Shown piece after piece: positions 11,458-23,852 of a stretch of 64,000 nt of DNA (position 1 is the first letter of the stretch; the number at the start of each line of letters is the position of its first letter). A program made the translations under genes and the position numbers. The notes beneath the pieces were generated by a model. That model did not search any database and was not told the origin of the DNA. It worked only from the letters and a program-made list of their open reading frames with translations. Location: the NCBI GenBank assembly GCA_001630475.1, contig KV419435.1, positions 147,303 to 211,302 on the forward strand, in the 5' to 3' direction. The stretch is from Sistotremastrum niveocremeum HHB9708. Its lineage: Eukaryota > Basidiomycota > Agaricomycetes > Sistotremastrales > Sistotremastraceae.

Positions 11458-14400
11458 ATGGTCGCGAGGAAATATAGAGTTGGCATCGACGTCGGCGGTG
11501 TGTTCATTCGTGCCTATTAAACGAGCTTATCTTAATTTGACTTGGTCATCTTCTCCTGAATTGAACAGGCACGAATACAGACTGTGCGATCTTGGACCTC
11601 TTCGAGGACCATCCACGTGGCCAGAGCGTTGTAGCTTGGTCGAAAGCACGAACGACTGCCAATGTGACCGATGGGATAGCAGCCGCTCTGGGAGGAGTAC
11701 TGCAGAAGAGCCAACTTGATCCATCGTCCATTTCGTTCATTTCAATTGGAACAACAGTACGTGGACTTGAGCGCCCCGACTCCTGTTTCGAACTCTAATC
11801 TGCTATCAGCATTTTATTAACGCCGTCGTTGAAGCCGATTCGCGGAAGCTCGCAAGAGTTGCTGTGATTCGATTGGGAGCTCCTTATACAGCCCAATGCC
11901 CCCCTTTTCTCGACTGGCCTGAATCTCTGAAGAAAATTATCTATGGTCATTACGCGCTCTTAGACGGAGGACTGCAAAGTTTGAGCTCTCCCCAACGTGA
12001 TGCTCCTGTTCTCACAAGTTCGAACAGTTGATGGCCAGGAGATACGTCCGATTCGGCCAGAACAACTCATCGAGGAATGCAACGTCATCAAATCGCTTGG
12101 AATCACGAACATTGTCATGGTAGGAATATTTTCATCAATCGCAGCCGAAGGCACTCAGGAAGAGTACGCCCGGAAAATTATGTTGGATCATCTTGGAGAG
12201 GGATACAATATCATATGTTCCGGTCACGGTCCGTATGTCCAAGCCTTGACATTCACACTCCTTGTTTACATCAACATCGGCATCCAGTTGGAAATGTCGG
12301 CCTCCTTGAGCGCGAGAATGCCGCAATCCTCAATGCGGCCATCCTACCTTTTGCGCGAAAAACTGTCAAGGCCTATAGACGAGTCCTCAAACAACTGGGG
12401 GTATCATGTCCTCTTTTCCTCACTCAGGTACCCGAGACAATCAACTGAGAACTCTTGTCAATCTGACACTGAACCTTCCTCAGCTCGATGGGACACTGAT
12501 TGAGGCATCGAAGGCCGCCGAAGTGCCCGTGAAGACATTTGCAAATGGACCCACTAACTCTATGCGAGGAGCTTCATTTCTATCCGAGAGCGATACTAGT
12601 AATACACGCGGCAATGAGTCGGTGATCGTGGTGGACGTAGGCGGTACAACTACCGACGTCGGTGTCTTGTTGCCTTCCGGGTTTCCCAGAAAAGCCGCGG
12701 CCTTCTCTGAAGGTAGCTTTCTATTGAATGCGACGAAGCAAAAAGTCTAACCAATATTCCAGTGGGCGGCATTCGGACAAAGTACGTGCATTCCTAAGAC
12801 AGAAATTGTTGCTCATTTCGATATCATCTCCGCAGTTTCTCGATGCCTGATGTCTACAGCATCGGTCTTGGAGGCGGCTCCAGAGTTCGGTTCACCGAAG
12901 GTAACAAAGTTACTATTGGACCAGATTCCGTCGGAAATGCCATAGAAAGCGAAGCCATCGTCTTTGGAGGTTCAGTCTTGACAGCAACCGACATTGCCGT
13001 TCTAGCGGGTCTAGCTCCAGATATCGGGAACGCAGACCTAGTTCAAGGAAAGCTCAGCGAAGAGAAGATATCCCTCGCGATAGCCGAGCTCACTCGAATG
13101 CTAGAAAGCGTCATCGATAAAATGAAGATTCACGCAGGAGACGTCACTGTTCTCCTCGTAGGCGGTGGATCTATCATTGTACCTCCCCGGTTAAAAGGAG
13201 TCAAAGAAGTCGTCCGGATACCTCATTTTGGAGTTGGGAATGCTGTTGGTGCTGCTATTGGGAGGGTTTCGGGGGAGGTTGATAAAGTTGAGATTATGGC
13301 GGGACGGTCGTATGACGGTGTTTTGGAGGACTGCAAGGAGGAAGCTAGGGCGAGAGCTGTGGCTTCTGGTGCCAAGGAGGGGACGGTTAGTATTGCGGAG
13401 GTTTATACGAATCAGTTGCCGGTGAGTGGGGGATATGATATACGAGGCGTGACTGACTGATATGTTTGTTGGTAGTATGTGTCTAATCAAGCCACCCGAA
13501 TAATCGTCAAAGCCGTTGGAGATCTTGATACAGAGGTGATAGTAGATCGAGCCGCAGACGTACTGGAAGACGCTGGCGAAGATGGCGAGGACGAACAATT
13601 CGAACGACAACCTTATGCACAAGCACAGACTGGAAACCCGGATACCGCTCGTCCCGTCATCATTGAAAAATATCGTCCCGAAGTGACCAACAAAGGCGAA
13701 TGGATCCTCAACGAAACCGACCTAGGTATTCTCTGTCGTCGTCTGACAACCTATATAATATATTGACGGATTCTTCCAGCTTGGATATCCGAAGGTTGTG
13801 CAATCCTAGGATGCGGCGGCGGTGGAGCACCCTATCCCGCCTTCCTAATGGTCCGCCAACTCCTCCGAGAAGGCCATCGAGTTCGCTTAGTCGACGAATC
13901 ATATTTCGAGAATGACGAAGATGTAGTCGTCCCTGTCGGATTTATGGGAAGTCCGAGTGTCAGTTCGGAAAGGATTCCGTCTGGAGTTGAAATTCCGACT
14001 GCTAGTCGGCTTTTATTGAAGTATGCTGGAGTTGAGAAAGTGGGAGCTGTCATCTCGTAAGTCCCTCTTCGATGTAAAGAATATCGGTGATCATAATGAC
14101 GGTGTTGATAGAGACGAGATTGGAGGAAAGAATGGCATCGAACCGATCGCGCTCGCTTCATCCAAGCATTTCGATTGTCCATTACTCGATGGTACGGTCA
14201 CTTTCTTTATAAAAATGACCACTGGTGTAACCTTGAGGTCGAACATCTCAGGCGATCTGATGGGTCGAGCTTATCCAAGGATGAATCAAGTCATACCCTG
14301 CGTTTATTCCGACAACGGGTGAGTATTGCGATTTTCATATCTAATACATCGATCTGACCATAGTGCGAAGATTAGTCCCCGCTGCAGGTGCAGATGGAGT

Positions 14401-15790
14401 AGGCAACTGCGTTGTACGTGCCCCTGCCCTATCACCTCTTAATCCTGCCCCTGAGTCTCCTGCTAAAATAGATCATCCCAAGCACGATCTCATCACCCAT
14501 GGTCGAAACGCTCTTCCGCTCAATATGCACCGATCTCGGATCAGCGATAGGTGTTGCGATGGCGCCTTTTACGATCAGGAGTTTTAGGGAGTGGGGATTA
14601 TCGAGATCTGTCAGTATGGCTTGGAGGATCGGGAGGGCTGTTGCGGAGTGTCGAGAACGAAGGTGAGTGCACTTCGTTGGTTTCAGGTTTAGGTGTTGAT
14701 GGGTGCATAGGGACATGGATAAGATTGATGAAGCGATATTGAAGGTACAGAAGGGAAAGTGTCTGTTCAAGGGAAAAGTATGTCGGATAAGCTTTACTTG
14801 TTACGGAATGTCCGATGTTGATGTTGGTATTGGTGTAGATCGTTGATGTCAGACGGGTAAGGTCGCCCTTGCGTCCAGCTTAGTATTATTCTGACGTTAT
14901 CGTAAAAGGAAGTCCGTGGGGGCTTTACATGGGGTACCTTGTGTTAAGTTTATGTTTGTTTGGGCAAGTCGCGTAATCGTAGATATCGTAGTCACGTGTA
15001 TTTGTAGTTGTTTGCGCGCGAATATCAACATCCGGCCATCCTCTCTGTGCTCGCGACTGGCTCTGCCGTCGCCTCTGTGTTCGTTCCTGCTCTTGCGGAA
15101 CCTCTGTGCTTTTCTCTCCTCATCTTAGTGTGCTCTAATCCTAACACCTTGACTATTGCCCCTCTTCTTCTATCCGAACAAGAAACTGTGCCCTCTACAT
15201 CATCAGGAAAAATAAGGAGTCCTTTTTCAACTTTGGAGTACTTTGGAGTACTTTTAAGTCCTCTAAAGTTGAAAAAGGACTCCTTATTTTTCCTGATGAT
15301 CCACCAACATCCCGACCGCTAATGCCGCCGGCGCCGAGTACGAAGTCGAATACAACGAAAACATCCGCATCGTCATCCCCTTCCAAAACGAGAACCTCCA
15401 AGCGATCCTACACACAAGGCTAGCCTCCTCAACTCGCACCGGGATTCGCAGCCTCATCAAAGAAGTCACAAAGACGATCTGTACGGTTCCGGATCTCATA
15501 GCAGTCTTAGATTCCCAAAGTGGATCAGCGATCGGGACGCAAGATTATAGATATGGACTGAGAGTTACCGTTATTGCTATGGCCGGAAATCCGAAATGGA
15601 CGACAGAGCGTGGTTTGGAAGTTGGCGGGCCGAGGGCATTCGGGTAAGTCTTACACCTTTTCATCTCATTAGTTGCGGGAAGCTTATACTACTTTGGTGG
15701 TGTAGAATTAACGTTGCATATCAGCCTATTGCTCCGTTTGAGGAAGTGCGAAGTGTGATTGAGGAGTATCGTCCGACTGTTAGTCTGTGA
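11458..15790 (+). CDS. Hydantoinase/oxoprolinase N-terminal domain fused to DUF917 domain
   Basis: The N-terminal half is an ASKHA-fold ATP-dependent amidohydrolase of the hydantoinase/5-oxoprolinase family; the C-terminal half is DUF917, a fusion common in fungi and thought to act on cyclic amides. It starts MVARKYRVGIDVGG (ATG 11458) with the phosphate-binding GIDVGGTNTD split by the first intron (11498-11568). Further family motifs are VDVGGTTTDVG (near 12640), SIGLGGGS (12860) and VLLVGGGS (13155). The DUF917 part begins near 13780 with AILGCGGGGAPYP and includes PAAGADGVGN (about 14380) and IPFQNEN near 15385. About 14 exons are present, including a 19-nt exon at 12763-12781. Near the 3' end a 102-bp palindrome (15199-15300) sits in the linker before the final beta-rich segment, and the frames on its two sides do not match, so this allele may be damaged unless the region is spliced out. 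Confidence 0.87.
15199..15300. repeat. 102-bp near-perfect palindrome (MITE-like) inside the DUF917 gene
   Basis: The outer 36 nt of each arm (from ATCATCAGGAAAAATAAGGA inward) are exact reverse complements; the central 30 nt are imperfect. The size, and terminal inverted repeats that make up most of the element, suggest a miniature inverted-repeat element or a foldback insertion. No clear target-site duplication is visible in the flanks (CCCTCTAC on the left, CCACCAAC on the right), and no second copy was noticed in the window. Confidence 0.75.
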
Positions 15791-16047
15791 TGATCACCGA
15801 TCTTCCTGGAGCAAAATAGAAAGATTCGGAGCAGGCGGCTGCCTGATGGATTCATGTATCGACATAGAGAAAGCCAGTACGACTGATCTGGCAAAATCAT
15901 TATTTCGGAACAAAGTGAATCCAAACCGAAGCGCACCGAATCGATTACACCTCTCATCAAGATCGAGATACTACTATACAACCACCAACTTGACTACCAA
16001 TCACTCATACAAATTTCTTGATTCGCCTCAAATCTCACATCTCGAAA

Positions 16048-18884
16048 TCAGAAATCTTCCCCACTCCCCTCCTCCTCAATCCAGTCAACGTCCCCAAGCG
16101 CCTTCTCTCCCTCCTCATAAAGCCTGTCCAGCCCCGTCAACTCTTCAAGATATTTAGACTCATTGAATGCGCGGAGGAGCATTTCGAAGCCTTTCGAGCG
16201 GTATTCGTTTATCACCTGTGGAATCGCGGTCAGTTTGGTCCCGGAGAATAAAACAGAGAGGGAAAAGAAGACAAAGATGGCCGAAAGACCACCACAAATA
16301 GGAAAGTGAGCGAAAGACACGAAGAGAAAGACGAGATGCTCGAGTACAGGGACAATGTCAAAAACCAAAAGAAAGAACGACAAGGAGAACAAGCAAGAAA
16401 CGCACGATATCACTACATCCCGTACACCTCGAATAAGCATCACCCTTGATAATCATATTCCTCCACTGAGCAAGGAAGCCGCGAATCTGATGCGGTACAA
16501 TTCCCAGCACACTTTCATGCGATGTATCGCCTGAGTCGAGGCTTGATTGTTTTCCGGTGGCAATTTCGACCGGGGGTGCTGGGGCCTCGATCCTTTATGC
16601 CAGAGCTGAGAATGGGCGGGAAATAATAGGAAAGGAGAGGACGAACCCAAGTGGATGTTGAATCGTTGACACCATCAGTTCTACAGCACTCGCTGCGGCT
16701 ATACTTGCCAGTCCGGGTCGTGTGACGGTGCACATCTGATCGAGGGTTCTGTCGCTCAGACTCTGCATTATTTCATTATTAGTACGCGGTGTAGCGAAAG
16801 GGCATGAAGAGAACGTACGTCTGCTGGGGCGACGATATCATTACAGAAATAACAACCCAATTTCTTCTTCTCTCCTGCTGCTTCTTCCGAACTCGAAGTC
16901 GATGTTGATATTGAAGGTGTGTGACCGCCATGTCGCATGACGAGGTACGTATCAAATCCCAACGCAGCATTCAGCACCAGCTATCACACCCCGCTCGTAA
17001 ACACATGTCCAAAGACGAAATTGGGAGAAACGGGAGCTAACCTTGTTCTTAGCCGCTCCAATCAACGTGGGCAGCCACCTACTCTCCCTTGAATCCATCA
17101 ATAAAAACACAACATCGTGCTCTTCAATCAACGCCTCCAACTTCGCCACATCCGCTTTCGTCTTGTTGACTATAGCTTCGTTTGCAGGAATAGGGTGGCC
17201 GGGCATGGGGATTGAGAGTGTTATTCCTTGAGCATCCTAGGAAAAGGGTCGATCGTCGCGTTTGATTACTAGGTGAATAAAGGAAGAAAGATCACGGACC
17301 ACCCCTGGGAATATCTTCGTCAGTCTCTCCGCCGCACACTCCGCCTTCGGTTTCCCGCCCTCTAGACAATCTTCAAATTCAAAGAGTGGTTGACGGACGG
17401 GATTTGAGAATGAGACGCGCGAAGAATCGAGCAGTGTTATTTTGCGGATTCCCCAGCCCTGTATCATGATATCAGTTAAGTGTCGGTATATGCATATAGA
17501 GGACGAGCGGTACCATTAACACTCGCGCGACATAACATCCTAACGTCCCTGCACCAAGTAACAGACATTTCGTCCGACTGACGCGTTCAAGATCCAACGC
17601 CGGCAAAATCCTCCACCTCATCAACTTGAGATTCAAATCGACTGCTTGGTCTGCCAATCTATACGCCCATCAGTACCGTCAATAAAGCGGGAGAGGAGAG
17701 GTACCGTCGAGGATCCATCATGCCACCAAGATCGGCTAGTCGAGGGCTCATCTTGCCCTTTCCATCTCTCTCCCATCCAATCGCGTTCCACCTCACCACT
17801 TTCTCCACCTCCGTACTCGTCTTCCCTAAGTCTGGAGCGGCAGGCAGATATACCCTTCCCAAAAGACTCTTCCATCCCTTTCCGCCGTCTTCAGAAGGAA
17901 CGTCCGTATCGCGCCATGAGATGATCTTGAACGAAGGTGGCTTGGGAGAGGTTGCAGCGGGAGAAGCTGCTGTGGAGGTGTATGGTGCTGAATGGCGGAC
18001 GAGGTAGGTTAGGAGATTGCGCAGTGGCCAGCCGGGATTTTGAGGAAGTGATGAAGGGTCGATGAATGCTACATAACGCTGTTTCTTATCAGACTACTGC
18101 TCGATGACCAGAACATGAGGGCGTACGTCTTTCTCCGGAACGTCGGTGAAGAAACCTGGATATGCGGATGCGATCAAAGGTGTCGTTTCGATTTTGCCAC
18201 CAGCGTTGCGGCGAACGAGGAAGAATGGAGCATTCGGTTCTTCACGACTCGCAATCGTTCTCAGCTACAGCCCATGTCTCAGCCCGCAATCCATCACAGA
18301 AATAGAAGAACTCACATCTTCCTCCCCAAACGACCCGCCAGAACCGACACTCTCCCATCCTCCCTCTCCAATCTCCCAACTCGGCTTGACCACAAACGCT
18401 GGAAACGCACACCAATAGTAATATTTATACTTCTTCAAATCCGCAAACGTCAACACCAGGAATTTGTTCCCATCTTCCGGAAAGTCGGAGGACCACAGTT
18501 CATCGGCAAGTGCGTTGAACAGAGCAGCCTTATCAGACGATTTGAATTCCTCGATCGTGTTGAAGTTCTTCAGTGTGCCTTTCACCGTCACCGAATGCGG
18601 GCTTGCTGTATGTGCCCTTCAAGCCACTAATCAGCTCAACAAGCCCAATTAAAATCGCAGTGGACTCACGCATCGAAAGATTCGCCTGAAAGACCGAGAT
18701 TACTTCCTAATGCGATCTCCTTCCCACTCTCCCTATCAACAACTGTCTTCCCATATGTATACGATCCCGTGATAGGCACAGAATCCGAAGAGAGCTTCAA
18801 AACATCGATTTTGAGCTGGGTGAGGGTGTGCCAGAACGTAGGGTTTATTAACGACGAGAACGGGGCGAATTGGATGATTGGCAT
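16048..18884 (-). CDS. ATG7: Autophagy E1-like enzyme Atg7
   Basis: Cytosolic E1-like enzyme that activates Atg8 and Atg12 with ATP and passes them to Atg3 and Atg10. Eleven exons (18670-18884, 18316-18616, 18127-18264, 17705-18078, 17514-17658, 17300-17458, 17042-17236, 16819-16980, 16647-16762, 16406-16541, 16048-16215) sum to a 702-residue protein. The N-terminal Atg7 domain includes [16 protein letters not shown]. The adenylation domain has the nucleotide-binding GAGTLG (residues 378-383) and [10 protein letters not shown]. The catalytic Cys is at about residue 574 in [14 protein letters not shown]. The zinc pairs are CYFC and CTGC. The C-terminus [13 protein letters not shown] is acidic, as in other Atg7 tails that bind Atg8. 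It starts at [11 protein letters not shown]. It is convergent with the hydantoinase gene, with a 257-bp gap. Confidence 0.96.
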
Positions 18885-19405
18885 TGAAAAAGGAGGTTTA
18901 GTCTTTTTGACGGCGTTTTCGCTGAGGTTAATGGGGCGTCTACTTGGACTGATGTAGAGGCTTGACCAAACGTGGATGTTGTACTGGTGTAGGATGATAT
19001 GGAGATGGAATGAGATATGGATACGTCAACCCCTTGCCCCGCACGAGGCTACGCGCCTTCGATGACTCAGCAGATTAGCGCCCGATCATTGACTTTCCTA
19101 ATTTGATTCCGTCGCATGACGAGCTCCTCGAAATCTCGAAAGTAGTGTCGAAGGGCAAATAAGCAGAACAACATCATACTACATTTATATCTACGGAATT
19201 TGACTCTGTCCTATTCTGGGAGATGATTTTCCCGGCCGGTTCCTCAACAAAAGTTAAAATCAGCAACCTTCGCCACAAGGAATGAAGGGACACGATCTGG
19301 ATTTTATATCTCAATACAATGCGCCCGAAAAAAATGGTGCTCATGACTATTTCCACCACCAGATCTTCAACGCTTTGGATTGCCAGAAACTGGTGCGATG
19401 ACCCA
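18885..19405. other. Intergenic: ATG7 promoter and 3' flank of CVNH gene
   Basis: No coding feature supported. Confidence 0.4.
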
Positions 19406-19904
19406 CTAACATCCCAGATTGCCGTCCCAGTTCGAGACGCAGTTGTCTGTTGTCAAGAGGTTAGAATACTATAAAGGGAGGTATGAAGTTTCTCACTCGT
19501 CTGCAAGCATGTGAAATGAGGATTATGTTCATCGTCCTTGCAAGTACAGCAAATTTGACCGAAGACATCCTGTGCATTAGCAGAGCAGCCACTGCATGAG
19601 CCTCCAAATCCACCGCTGTATCGTACCGTCAGTGACGTCTGAGATCAAATGATTTTTTCAATTACTTTTTTTCGCAAGCTAGATTTCCATCATTATTGGT
19701 GATGCAAGTGTTGAAATTGATCGAGGCACCCGAATGTGGATTCCCGTGCACGTCACGGCAGGTGCAGGTCACTTTGCAAGTGGAGCCGCTGCAAGTCTCG
19801 TCGCAAGAACTGCAGCTGGACAGATAGCCCTGTCCCATAGTGAGGGGGAAATGTACGGTGACTAGCAGAAGGGAGAGGAGCAGTCCCTGGGAGACGATTT
19901 GCAT
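19406..19904 (-). CDS. Secreted Cys-rich protein with cyanovirin-N homology (CVNH) domain
   Basis: CVNH proteins are carbohydrate-binding lectins. Three exons (19666-19904, 19497-19615, 19406-19446) give 132 residues. The N-terminus MQIVSQGLLLSLLLVTVHFP is a typical signal peptide, with cleavage likely near MGQG. Two tandem halves follow: GASINFNTCITNNDGNLAC in the first and NNCVSNWDGNLGC at the end of the second, matching the CVNH pattern of a Cys followed by an (I/V)xNxxGNL turn. The protein carries many more Cys than classical cyanovirin (for example SSCSSCDETCSGSTCKVTC), suggesting a disulfide-stabilised extracellular form. A TATAAG-like element is near 19990 on the minus strand. The family call rests on the repeat motif, and the sugar specificity cannot be read from sequence. 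Confidence 0.8.
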
Positions 19905-20217
19905 GATGCCGGCAGGGAGGGAAGGACTTTCGAGAGGCTCAGTCTGTACGAGTACAGCGACCGGATAACGATGTATGACGGGGCAACTTATAAGTACCAG
20001 TCGAGCTGACGGAGTTCGGGAGTGAAGGACTGGTGTCTGCAGCCTCTGAGAAAGAGAGTACGCCCACTGTCATCTTTCGTGACAGCTGATAGGTCAGGCT
20101 CTGGAGTTGAGCCAACGTCTCCCGGCGATTCTTCATCTACGATAGGGTGAAAAAGCCGGCGCTTCATGTCTGTTGATTTGCAGTCTGAGATGTAGCTTTT
20201 GTCGATCCATCGATGTA
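19905..20217. other. Intergenic: CVNH promoter
   Basis: Short spacer with the presumed CVNH promoter; no gene seen. Confidence 0.4.
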
Positions 20218-21247
20218 TCAAGCCTCTACATTGGATAGCGATTCAGAGTGATACATTAGAGACTGAAAAGCGCTGAGATTGTTCCCGTTGTCAGAATACG
20301 AGCGGCAGAGGAGCATTTTGCCAAATGGCGCGGCCGTTTTGAGTCCCAGGATCAAATTAACGGTCTTCATTTGGGAAGCAAGAGTTTTATATATTGAATC
20401 AGAGACACGCTCCGCATTCGCTCGGCCGGGGGCGTGCATGGAACCATAGGAACAGGACCTCGAGTATCCATTTACTAGAGCGGCCAGAACCCTACGTCCT
20501 TCTTCGTCGGTATACTTGGGAGGACAATATCGACTTCGACCAATTTCACCGTATGGCGAAATGAGGTAGCCACGACTATATGATAAACGTTTTGAAAGAA
20601 GGCTCAAACGCTCATCCAGCTTCTGATTTGACAGTGGTGGTACCGTTTTATTAACGAACAGTGGCCCGTCTGCCAGTGTAGTGACCAGAAGATCTCCGTG
20701 TCCCGATGGCAAGCAAATCCAAGTCAGAAAAAGTTTATTTGGGCGCGAAGACCAGCGTTGATTTCTCAATTCGTGCACGACAACAAGAATGTCAGGCGAG
20801 CAAGTGGTTTAAGGGCTGGGTGTTGAGTCGTCCGTGAGCGCGCCGAAAATTTCGTCTGACAGAAAGGGAAAGAAGCAGAGAGAAGAATAGGAGCGTAATA
20901 GAAGGTATCAGAACCTCACCCATTCTTTGAATTGAGAGATTCTCTGTCACGGGTAACTTGACCGATAATGAATACTATTGTCGAAGTTGACGGAGATATT
21001 ATCGCCGCGTAACTGGCGTTACAGTAAAGAGAGCGTCCGTTGGAAAGAATCCGAGCTGTATGGAGTGAATCCAAAGCTTTTATCTGGGGAAGAAGCAAGA
21101 GTATGTTAGCGTCAAATTACGACGTGTCTTCCTGTCTTCGAGAATTGAATGGTATACCTCGAGAGAGGCGTACTTGGCGGACACCGTGTGCGCAAGAACG
21201 ATACGCATCCGATTCAGCATCAGCAATACTATATGAATATGATCCAT
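20218..21247 (-). CDS. Unrecognised protein, three exons, start uncertain
   Basis: No family recognised. Exons 21158-21247, 20920-21083 and 20218-20764 join with consistent phase (0, then 2) through GTATAC and GTGAGG donors to a 266-residue protein, which is the main evidence that it is a gene. It contains a short hydrophobic stretch (YAAIISPSTSTIVFIIG) and a basic region with several Tyr and Arg (SYSRGYLISPYGEIGRSRY). The reading frame stays open upstream to about 21357 without an ATG, so an extra 5' exon is possible; ATG 21247 is a conservative start. It lies between a CVNH lectin gene and a two-repeat protein in the same orientation. No function is proposed. Confidence 0.5.
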
Positions 21248-21534
21248 CTCGTCAGACCGGGAACCTGGATAGATAGATCCGTTCAACCCAGCATATGTGA
21301 AGAACGCAAAGTCCACAACATCTTCATGATTCCTCCTGGAGTCCTGGTCGATCCGCTAAATTCAGTTCAGTGATTATAAAGAATGCAAGAGGGAATGGAC
21401 AATTCAAAAGGTAGGCACACCTCGGCAATATAAGAGGGGTTCTAGACCAAAACAAGAGCTTGGATTTCCATCTTTAATCTCGACAATATTTTGGAACGTG
21501 CATGGTCTGAGAGCTCATTTTGGATTTGTTACCA

Positions 21535-21582
21535 CCGTAGTAGTAGGTAGTAGTACCAGCAGTACCAGTACGAGTAGTAGCG
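21535..21582. repeat. GTA-rich trinucleotide tract
   Basis: A run of imperfect GTA/GTAGTA units with interspersed CCA and CGA, in the spacer upstream of the unrecognised gene. A simple degenerate microsatellite. Confidence 0.6.
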
Positions 21583-21780
21583 TGCTGTGATCCTCCGAAT
21601 TCGGGTGTCTCGCTTATGTGTTCAGTTTTGACATTCTCGCTGAGGTAATCACCGTCTTGTCATGGCCCCCAAAGCCTGGATACAGTAAATTTTTGAAGAA
21701 CCTGAAGAAGATCGAGACTAAGCACAAAATTTCCATTTTCATAGTGGTTGGTGATAACTGCCGTGAAAAGTACTGCCACT

Positions 21781-22687
21781 CTACTTGTTACCACCCTTGT
21801 CATTCGTATCCCACCAAGTTCCAGTATACGTCCCATCCAAGCCATCCTGAACACCGGCACCTGAATAAACACCCACAATAGTCGTACTTTTCGCGCCAAT
21901 ACGCGTTGAGAGAATGAGGTCAACAAGCGACCCTTGTATGACGAGCCGGAAGGTATTATGCCCTGGATTGCCCCCGACTGCGCCTGTCCCTGGACCCGTC
22001 TCAAAATCGCCTGTTCCGGTATGACCATTCGCGGATCCGACGCCTTCCAAGAATGGCTTGATGATGGTCCATTTAAGTAATGTGCCGTCTGCATGGACGG
22101 AAAGATGACCAGGAATTCTAGACACTAATTATGCAACGAGAGTGAGATTAAGCTCCTTGAGGGAGATAAAAAGTGTGCTGACCTTCAATTATAGGCTCAG
22201 GTGGGCCCGCGCCCTTCTCCTTCTCGTAGTACTTGACAGTCCCAAAATCGGGATCACGCCACCAATGCCCATCATATATACTATCCAAACCCGTCTGCTG
22301 CCCAGTCCCAGAAAACGTAGCGACGATAGCAGTAGTAGCATCACGAAGAGTGAGCTCTGCATAGTCGCCACTGATGATGAGAGTGAACCTATTGAGGTTC
22401 CGGTTCTTGTCGTCGAGTTTTGCTTCGTAGTCTAGTTCGTGCTCATGGGACGAGGAGGAGAATAGACCGGAGCCTTTGTGCGACTTGGCTGGACCAAGGC
22501 CGTGAAGGATGCCAAGGTCCCATGTGAGGTCTTCACCGTCGGCTTTGACCCCGAGGGATCCAGCGAGATTGAGTGCGTTCGCGTTCGGGTCCCAAGTTAC
22601 TGGAATGACCCTCACAGTCAGGTGTTAATGGATATGATGTCAAGTCGATAGGGACGCACCACCACCGATACTAGCACCACTGGACAT
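21781..22687 (-). CDS. Protein with two internal beta-rich repeats, family not recognised
   Basis: Exons 22656-22687, 22183-22610 and 21781-22124 join in phase to 267 residues. The protein is an internal duplication: the first half ends TGLDSIYDGHWW and the second ends DGLDGTYTGTWW, and each is preceded by alternating hydrophobic strands (FTLIISGDYAELTL in one, FRLVIQGSLVDLIL in the other) and an FSGTG or YSGAG turn. There is no signal peptide or membrane segment. The first donor (GTCCCT) is weak but is the only one that keeps frame. The repeated fold and aromatic ends recall small lectin or lipid-binding beta domains, but I cannot assign a family. It sits in a cluster of accessory genes that includes a CVNH lectin. 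Confidence 0.7.
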
Positions 22688-23852
22688 GATAGTTTTTTGT
22701 TAGAAAGGAAAGGTAGAATCTAGGTGTCTGATCATAAGACGATCAGTAAGGGATTGAGTGAAAAATTAGAGGCGTCGCTTACATAGACTTCCACTGCAAG
22801 TCTGCGGACAGGACCAGACATCTCACTTAACACCTGAGTTATAGGAGATCTCTCTCAGCGGAACATGTACGCTCCTAGGTCGAATCCGAAGAGCATGGAG
22901 TTGTACCACCGTTCAAGTTCCCAAAGACTTCATCTGATCCGCCGGAGAGTTGTGCACGAGTGCGCGGCACTTGCATAAATCCGAGACAGAATAACACGAG
23001 ACAGTGCCACTAGTTCAGTTGATACTTGAGAATTCGAAGCGCAAGAACCTCCGGCGAATATACAAGTCGCCGTAGATAGGAGGGTTGCCAGTGGATTGGC
23101 GAAGCGAGAAACACCCGCGATCGAATTTCCGTTCGAGATCCATTCTGAGAGACCTTAGAGATGGAATAGATATACGAACAGCGTATGGGCGAGCCAGGCG
23201 GTCAAATCGTCGCGCTCATACAGCGGCCAGGATGCAGATTTTTGAAACTCCGACATTCTTGATCGTGTCGACGAGTACCCAAGCCCTTTCTGTGCCTGCT
23301 ACACGGACAACGTGCTCGTTGGTTATTGACACCCATTCCGTTTGAGAGGAACATTCGCATGCCCCTTCCTCGTGTCCACTAAACTTGGAATTGTCTTGAA
23401 TGAATTCGTAATCACCTGTCTCACACGCTGACGTGACGCTGTGTGCGATTCGAGAGCAAACTTTAAAGCAATAACATCACTAGCTGAGGCCATGGGACTA
23501 TGAGCTCTTGATATTGGGTGTCGGGCCGTCCGAACCCCCCTCAGTCTGAATGATCCGGGTTCTCATCAACTTCTCAAGGACAGGGAGGTTCGAAGCTGTT
23601 TGCACGCTGTTTTCCGTGGCCCGGCTATATCTGTACACCGGCTTAATAAAACTAGTCTCAAACTTCTGCTCGAAATAGGTTCATATTCACTGCTGTCGGC
23701 CAGGTTGATTTCTTTACAAACACCGGCTTGGTCAAGGAAATTCAAAAGGCTATCATATCACTACCACAGTTCTTAAATCTGTCTTAATTTTTTACAGGTT
23801 TTCCACCACTTTCACACCGTACCTTCTTAATGGAACTCACAACAAGTACCGT
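22688..23852. other. Intergenic spacer
   Basis: About 1.2 kb with no supported gene; open frames are short and without family resemblance. Confidence 0.4.

Noticed and set aside
11034-11477. 147-codon plus-strand frame before the hydantoinase gene
   Set aside because: No family resemblance, and it runs in another frame over the hydantoinase first exon; probably promoter sequence.
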